NCBI GenBank assembly: GCA_910576655.1
Contig: CAJTJC010000022.1
Location: 1-16,096 of the forward strand
Direction of reading: 5' to 3'
Origin: an uncultured Christensenella sp.
GTDB lineage: Bacteria > Bacillota > Clostridia > Christensenellales > Borkfalkiaceae
DNA: 16,096 bases
Part shown: positions 14,601 through 16,096 of the stretch, piece after piece
Layout: each line of letters begins with the position of its first letter
Position numbering within the stretch: the first letter of the stretch is position 1
Notes under the pieces: model-generated
The model's input: only the letters and a program-made list of their open reading frames with translations
What the model was told of the DNA's origin: nothing
The model's database searches: none
Position numbers and translations under genes: made by a program

Positions 14601-14649
14601 TTGTGTTTGTGATGAACTTTAGTACATTTGTAAATAATTTTTCTGCCAT
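8695..14649 (-). CDS. Full-length RHS/YD-repeat polymorphic toxin
   Basis: This 1984-aa protein starts at ATG 14647-14649 with GGAG (ctcc, 14658-14661). Residues 1-148 form an unrecognised N-terminal domain with no signal peptide or membrane helix. At about 155-185 (GKINLATGALRFNHQCGGEV) the RHS shell entry begins. Coiled-coil-like stretches lie near 322-343 and 555-640. YD repeats (for example YTYDKAGNIETVTENGKLVA) fill about 700-890 and 1065-1770. A jelly-roll, carbohydrate-binding-like insert lies at about 890-1065 (YVLSVWAKADSAY ... NWQYIAMPIEI). The core ends with RYYDPETCRFISAD, YLDPETLGGLNLYAYC and TDENGNKPKWW. A Gly/Ala-rich hydrophobic linker (about 1785-1880) precedes the roughly 102-residue toxin (1883-1984; HYMKHGKEF with His 1896 and 1900, then GYIRFFGAGGQANYAFVGMN and VATFGIRSV), plausibly an RNase-type effector. 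The RHS shell would encapsulate the toxin until delivery to neighbouring cells. Confidence 0.92.
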   Translation of the reverse strand: MAEKLFTNVLKFITNTNTDTNEIEKIIEIDEKIINSLGISSARITNAAILAVVKECDNGKNTPVNVKYNDQETQQVIDLIAPHIGDKISINITEEINCLIKCAFRNSVNPRQYEKICVLFDKNITLDNIELYTEYIPEQIMHENSAYVDYDIRQAGNGKINLATGALRFNHQCGGEVALVYNTAQAEERRTTVDDAEGKAQFRHGIGKGFKLNLEQYLIKRKGTKNQSVYTYVDGDGNYHEFSEKYYYFSDETDGVKQKIYIPKSEVQVDLNGSLKYVINKFIKKVNKKNVYEKIEKKVYVERKTTNGLRLEQDYTGFKGAKYLEQRQQEQIELEDNVEALKRQLKNYVFVNKYTGQIVRSGELKNMFKNNGELSVAAYESFLTSFKGLRLKKYRLLLSESEAIQYQSLLLQQTVKSNKLTAALPVDSTYKDTENYSDIKNENKNIFKNGEYNKTLIMLRKLVHDLRKDFATLTRKKQYQYLIFNSKGNLIDFSHHYQYEAYLDYVNKHNYKNTENDCCINIQRISGKDGNLNDYITEKPSNTNLTINLGHIEGKYCDLKLELERINDHIDSYNRTKSDDTVRPMQVRQKVVEQRLRLFQQEFSDRTDKLQANINKFEAEINDFIEQAQGELVNRQIVMLLETSENNKADLEKYFKQYYNAKHQLTQMNWQTPTYFITGNGDATMGFNKDGYLVALFDNYENQTAILYSKGRISSVQDTDNNVISFEYDKGKRIKSITTSDGKAYRLYYDKEKNEKKGLLTNIIDGNGEETVLGYDDYGFLNSVKDNNGFGVKFIYDKYGRVNEIYQTTKLKYITDNGIDVIRKKDTEPVSENSKLLATIDYHDSHLTTSVTDEVGLVKTYNFDILGKVVTMYEGQYSDPGETTRAKSFEYTDNKKSFTISDKLADKNFIAEKDRTFVLQGTKDNKPNNAAIKEIKVNPSIFKDVLQNKTFDYVLSVWAKADSAYVESDRSQQYANKNVNEAYGITTDRAKQNRKFEVRAEVIDAHGHIDRFVGCFDWLNTNWQYIAMPIEIKKGKTILQCNIYIDYKNNVGEATFDCLSLREGSWTYSEFDEEGRQTYSEDSESRSYTNYFYDDNDRLIKEELTTSDGKVYTSTHEYNAQGALVRSINYAGVAEKTVYDDKGRAIKKITYNIDDPTSKFYEECKLDDKGVVTADIDESGEYDGVTYTYGQNGEVSVQSDGKGNKTSFGYKDGNLVSISGSVDGEESINTMHRNAGLLTRVSNGETVYDYAYDGWGRDTCIQIAGSNFEITKSYEDKLHCTTTFAGGYSSATQSDVYGNLVNQTVKYSETHTESITNTYDAETGKLTNSAIDNNGKPVYNINYSYDYKGNALTEERSGAYPLTKNFGYTKDNELERTTYTVGGQSLAYTYETDNTPDKRNSKVTLPFGVEQKFAYDGLGRTREISLGEKLVKDIYYQKFGDHATNRVSTVWYGVNDIRKDSLKYTYDKAGNIETVTENGKLVARYKYDGLNRLIREDNVKFGTVTYRYDAAGNILSKTHYAFTLKDELGEIVNEYEYSYSQHGWRDQLLSFGEAKADIKEECKYDALGNPLSYKGRNLVWQGRRLISYGIENKKATYTYDFNNVRTSKTATDGKTSVTSKYIYDGNNLIAEQRSVKGPDKDKSVWIYYIYGVDGIAGFNFEDKVYLYRKNVQGDITHIYRKDTDKLVEVAHYAYDAFGNTEIVSETDKIGSLNPFRYRGYYFDIETKLYYLISRYYDPETCRFISADSIEYLDPETLGGLNLYAYCANNPVMMTDENGNKPKWWQWLLFGIGAALVVAAAVVLTVATAGVAMPGLVGAIAVGAAKGALIGAAIGSAVGIAGGAIYAGVTGADFGESILSGFLIGFGIGAIVGAVIGGAVGGLNFGTFSSKAALNSHYMKHGKEFEGLFNSAKEYSKGAKYVIKNGTKISYSYKGKLTTGYIRFFGAGGQANYAFVGMNGSKVATFGIRSVSGLIKELGLTLFII
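9392..10660 (-). repeat. 1269-bp direct repeat, copy in full-length RHS gene
   Basis: This is the identical partner of 6853-8121 and encodes residues about 1331-1753. Recombination between the copies would delete exactly 2539 bp (toxin 1 and immunity 1) and fuse toxin 2 to the full-length RHS gene. Orphan tip 3 shares a shorter, diverged homologous stretch (about 4930-5655). Confidence 0.95.
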
Positions 14650-14699
14650 TTGTATTTCTCCAAAATTTATTACCGACAGTCAAACAACTGTAAGTTTCG

Positions 14700-14736
14700 T
14701 AAAAAATAGCCCCCAGCCTTGCGAGCCGAGGGCTAT
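14700..14736 (-). terminator. Rho-independent terminator inside the RHS leader
   Basis: On the minus strand AGCCCTCGGC (14734-14725) pairs with GCTGGGGGCT (14717-14708) around a 7-nt loop, with two extra closing A/T pairs giving 12 bp (two G-U), followed by a run of six T (14706-14701). It lies 50 bp before the RHS start codon, and that 50 bp has no recognisable promoter. It should therefore attenuate RHS expression or end a small RNA. Confidence 0.9.
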
Positions 14737-15024
14737 ATGGAAATCTTCGCATAAACAGGTCGCCAAACAGCGATACCAACTCTCACCCCGTGCTAACTTT
14801 TACCTTGCGGACGCCGCACATACACGGACAATCGATTGCGATACGACGGCTGTTTATTAACCACCAAATTGGCTAACTATTCACTCGAAGACCCCGTTCA
14901 ATTATCACACACAGATTTATCGTACTTCAATTTGATTCATAAGCATAGCGTTTTGCATACGCCTGTTTATGAAATTCAGCGATTTGCGGTCGCTTTTGCG
15001 AAGATGACCATTCAAAAATTTAAT

Positions 15025-15046
15025 ATAGGCTTTGTGCCTATTTTTT
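15025..15046 (+). terminator. Small hairpin with T-run, terminator-like on the plus strand
   Basis: ATAGGC (15025-15030) and GCCTAT (15036-15041) with TTTGT as loop are followed by T residues to 15046. No plus-strand gene ends here, so it is more likely one of the 5' hairpins of the minus-strand leader RNA. Confidence 0.35.
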
Positions 15047-15086
15047 GCTGTGAGTGTTTTTGCTCGCTCACTGCTTTTGTATTTTC

Positions 15087-15135
15087 AGTATAACATACAT
15101 TTTTAAAAACCTATCTTGCAGATTTTGCAAGATTG
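15087..15135 (-). promoter_or_regulatory. RHS leader promoter with upstream inverted repeat
   Basis: TATACT (15092-15087, minus strand) preceded by TGT is an extended -10. No consensus -35 exists. Instead a 25-bp inverted repeat (15135-15111) with half-sites ATCTTGCA and TGCAAGAT ends in GCAAGATAG exactly 18 bp upstream of the hexamer. This repeat overlaps the last codons of the regulator gene. The weak -35 plus adjacent palindrome suggests an activator-dependent promoter. Confidence 0.6.
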
Positions 15136-15416
15136 AATTTGCTCTTTAATTCGTTCGTTGCCAGTTTAATCGCTAACTTATTAAACCTTATTCTGCATCT
15201 GCCTATTGTGTCTATTGATACGAAATATGTTTCGGTTATTTCATCATAAGTTTTGTGGTTCTCATTATATAAGGCATTAAATATTTCTCCATGGTTTCCG
15301 CCCGTGTCTATATCAAGTATCTTGTAATATTCGTATAAGTTATCTAACAAGTTGCGACACAATGGATTGTTTTCATTTTGTTTAACCATATCAATAAAAT
15401 CAGTTCTTTTGTGCAT
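15111..15416 (-). CDS. Small HTH regulator, phage-activator or sigma-region-4-like
   Basis: This 101-aa basic protein starts at ATG 15414-15416 behind AAGGAG (ctcctt, 15423-15428). The C-terminal half (TYDEITETYFVSIDTIGRCRI then RFNKLAIKLATNELKSKFNL) reads as a helix-turn-helix of the sigma-70 region 4 or phage late-activator type (ArpU- or RinA-like in general style). The N-terminal half (FIDMVKQNENNPLCRNLLDN, LYEYYKILDIDTGGNHGEIF) is helical. It lies between two divergent promoters that share a 25-bp inverted repeat, so it is the natural candidate for the shared activator. It has no sigma region 2, so it is unlikely to act as a complete sigma factor. Family assignment is tentative. Confidence 0.6.
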   Translation of the reverse strand: MHKRTDFIDMVKQNENNPLCRNLLDNLYEYYKILDIDTGGNHGEIFNALYNENHKTYDEITETYFVSIDTIGRCRIRFNKLAIKLATNELKSKFNLAKSAR

Positions 15417-15491
15417 TTTATTCTCCTTTAAAATTAAGTTATATCTATATGTGTATAAAATCGAGAAAAATTTGACATTATCGACAAAATT

Positions 15492-15540
15492 CTATCGTGC
15501 TATTTTTGCAAGATAGAAAATGCACAATTTGTTTTATAGT
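15492..15540 (+). promoter_or_regulatory. Holin-gene promoter with upstream inverted repeat
   Basis: TATAGT (15535-15540) is a -10 without a consensus -35. Exactly 18 bp upstream ends a 25-bp inverted repeat (15492-15516) made of CTATCGTGC and GCAAGATAG with a 7-bp spacer. It matches the repeat at the RHS leader promoter at 19 of 25 positions, with the promoter-proximal half-site identical. Confidence 0.6.
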
Positions 15541-15572
15541 AAATATAGATACATAAGATAAGGAGATAAAGT

Positions 15573-15947
15573 ATGGAAAAAATAGAACAAATAATCATAA
15601 TTGCTGCTAACTGTTTAGGTTTAGTTGCAACAATGACCGGCTTTTTAATACCACTTGTAAAGAACATAAAAGCAAAAAATAAACTTTTAGCGATAAATAA
15701 ACTGACTTCGACTTTACAAGATCTCATTGTTGAAGCTGAAGACTTTACTAATTTTTCTGGAACAGAAAAGAAAGAATACGTAATGACGAAAGTCAACAGA
15801 TATGCTATTAAACACAATATTCCTTTTGACGAACAGCTTGTAAGCGATAAGGTGGAAAGTTTGGTAGCGCTAAGCAAAGAAGTTAATGTCGGGAAACGCA
15901 GTACGCAGGTTGCGCACTCAGAGGTAATTTCTGCTTTAAGCATTTAA
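15573..15947 (+). CDS. Holin-like small membrane protein (phage LLH-type)
   Basis: This 124-aa protein starts at ATG 15573 with a strong AAGGAG (15560-15565). One N-terminal transmembrane helix spans about residues 6-29 (QIIIIAANCLGLVATMTGFL). It is followed by a charged helical domain containing DLIVEAEDFTNFSGTEKKEYV, then MTKVNRYAIK and KVESLVALSKEVN. The E-A-E, GxEKKEYVMxKV and terminal IExxV-type spacing is characteristic of phage LLH/superfamily-6-like holins. Such proteins form membrane lesions for lysin release, and related small holins (TcdE in C. difficile) release large toxins without signal peptides. No endolysin gene is visible within the window. Its promoter shares the inverted repeat of the RHS leader promoter, implying co-regulation. 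Confidence 0.65.
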   Translation: MEKIEQIIIIAANCLGLVATMTGFLIPLVKNIKAKNKLLAINKLTSTLQDLIVEAEDFTNFSGTEKKEYVMTKVNRYAIKHNIPFDEQLVSDKVESLVALSKEVNVGKRSTQVAHSEVISALSI

Positions 15948-16003
15948 AATAAAAATAGTTTTGTACTAATAGTTTGTATATTAAAAAATAAATAATATTT
16001 TTA

Positions 16004-16031
16004 AAGCCCGACTTCAAATGAAGCCGGGCTT
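16004..16031 (+). terminator. Hairpin downstream of the holin-like gene
   Basis: AAGCCCG (16004-16010) and CGGGCTT (16025-16031) enclose a second stem CTTCA/TGAAG (16012-16016 with 16019-16023). The tail TGTTAATTTAAAAAATTTATT is only weakly T-rich. It is probably the terminator of the holin-like gene, 57 bp after its stop. The remaining bases to 16096 show no gene. Confidence 0.7.
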
Positions 16032-16096
16032 GTTAATTTAAAAAATTTATTAAGATGTTCAAAATAATAGGGCAGATCACTTTAATGAACATATAG

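Larger units (their letters stand above)
14700..15080 (-). ncRNA. Candidate structured leader RNA upstream of the RHS gene
   Basis: Transcription from the -10 at 15087-15092 would give a leader of about 430 nt. A domain of about 275 nt is closed by a long-range helix. ATGG plus ATCTTCGCA (15011-14997, minus strand) pairs with TGCGAAGAT plus CCAT (14751-14737) as 4 + 9 bp around a 2x2 internal loop. The terminator follows at once (from 14736). Internal helices include TTCATAA/TTATGAA (14936-14942 with 14967-14973) enclosing a GCGT/ACGC stem, TGCGG-CGT-CCGCA, and GGTATCGC...GCGACC near the 3' end. Two more hairpins precede the domain (15047-15074 and 15025-15041). It does not match the T-box, c-di-GMP-I or tmRNA sequence patterns that I know. 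It could be an attenuator, a riboswitch or a stand-alone phage-type RNA. Confidence 0.6.

Noticed and set aside
4333..14649. CRISPR array or classical tandem repeat in the repeated RHS region
   Set aside because: The repeats are long coding YD repeats and one 1269-bp duplication, not short repeats with unique spacers.
14756..14790. T-box-like string (TTGGTATCGC) before the leader terminator
   Set aside because: It differs from the T-box core, pairs locally with GCGACC rather than forming an antiterminator with the terminator arm, and the downstream gene is not an amino-acid or tRNA-synthetase gene.
14444..15093. Plus-strand frames across the RHS start and leader
   Set aside because: They have no Shine-Dalgarno, and they run through the leader terminator and long-range helix, so the RNA-structure reading on the minus strand explains the region better.
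15123..15516. TTTTGCAAGAT direct repeats flanking the regulator as possible attachment sites
   Set aside because: The match is explained by the paired inverted repeats at fixed 18-bp spacing from two -10 boxes; there is no integrase or tRNA gene nearby.
15500..15943. Minus-strand 147-codon frame opposite the holin-like gene
   Set aside because: It mirrors the holin-like gene, which has a strong ribosome site and a family-typical sequence; the minus frame has neither.

Overview
This window looks like an accessory region of a low-GC, Gram-positive-type genome, most likely an uncultured gut Clostridia or related Firmicutes lineage. The support is AT-rich intergenic DNA, strong GGAGG-type ribosome binding sites, frequent TTG starts, Rho-independent terminators, TGA used as a stop, ECF sigma genes, an LLH-type holin-like gene and a Gram-positive-style RHS/YD-repeat toxin locus. 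No rRNA, tRNA or CRISPR array is visible. The genus cannot be named from the sequence alone.

Left part (1-3793, plus strand). The left edge holds the 3' end of a gene apparently broken by a one-base deletion. It is followed by a gene-poor stretch of about 400 bp with two strong GC-rich hairpins. Next comes a compact operon-like module: an XRE regulator (673-993), an ECF-type sigma factor starting on the very next base (994-1515), a secreted papain/C39-like cysteine peptidase (1580-2404) and a single-pass membrane protein placed like an anti-sigma factor (2412-3119), closed by a perfect terminator. A second ECF-like sigma gene (3231-3758) ends at a bidirectional terminator facing the toxin array.

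Centre (3797-14649, minus strand). This is an RHS polymorphic toxin locus with one full-length gene (14649 to 8695, 1984 aa) and two 5'-truncated orphan tips behind it (8138-6168 and about 5673-4333). Each tip carries a different C-terminal toxin and is followed at once by its own small immunity-type gene (8680-8309, 6195-5785, 4336-3797). The full-length gene and the first orphan share a directly repeated tract that I read as 100% identical over 1269 bp (9392-10660 and 6853-8121). Recombination there would swap the toxin tip. Terminators sit between the cassettes and the orphan tips have no good start site, so the orphans look like a silent toxin reservoir. Toxins 1 and 2 look like small nuclease-type domains. 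Toxin 3 is strongly hydrophobic and is paired with a membrane immunity protein.

Right part (14650-16096). The RHS gene has a long leader (about 430 nt). It contains a roughly 275-nt domain closed by a 13-bp helix and followed directly by a 12-bp Rho-independent terminator, all before the RHS start codon. This is a candidate structured regulatory RNA. A small HTH regulator gene (15416-15111) lies between the RHS promoter and a divergent holin-like gene (15573-15947). Both promoters carry a related 25-bp inverted repeat ending in GCAAGATAG, placed exactly 18 bp upstream of a -10 hexamer (TATACT for RHS, TATAGT for the holin gene). The RHS protein has no visible signal peptide. The arrangement therefore suggests a C. 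difficile PaLoc-like logic in which a small activator co-induces a signal-less giant toxin and a holin that could release it. That functional reading is inference; the shared promoter architecture is directly visible.
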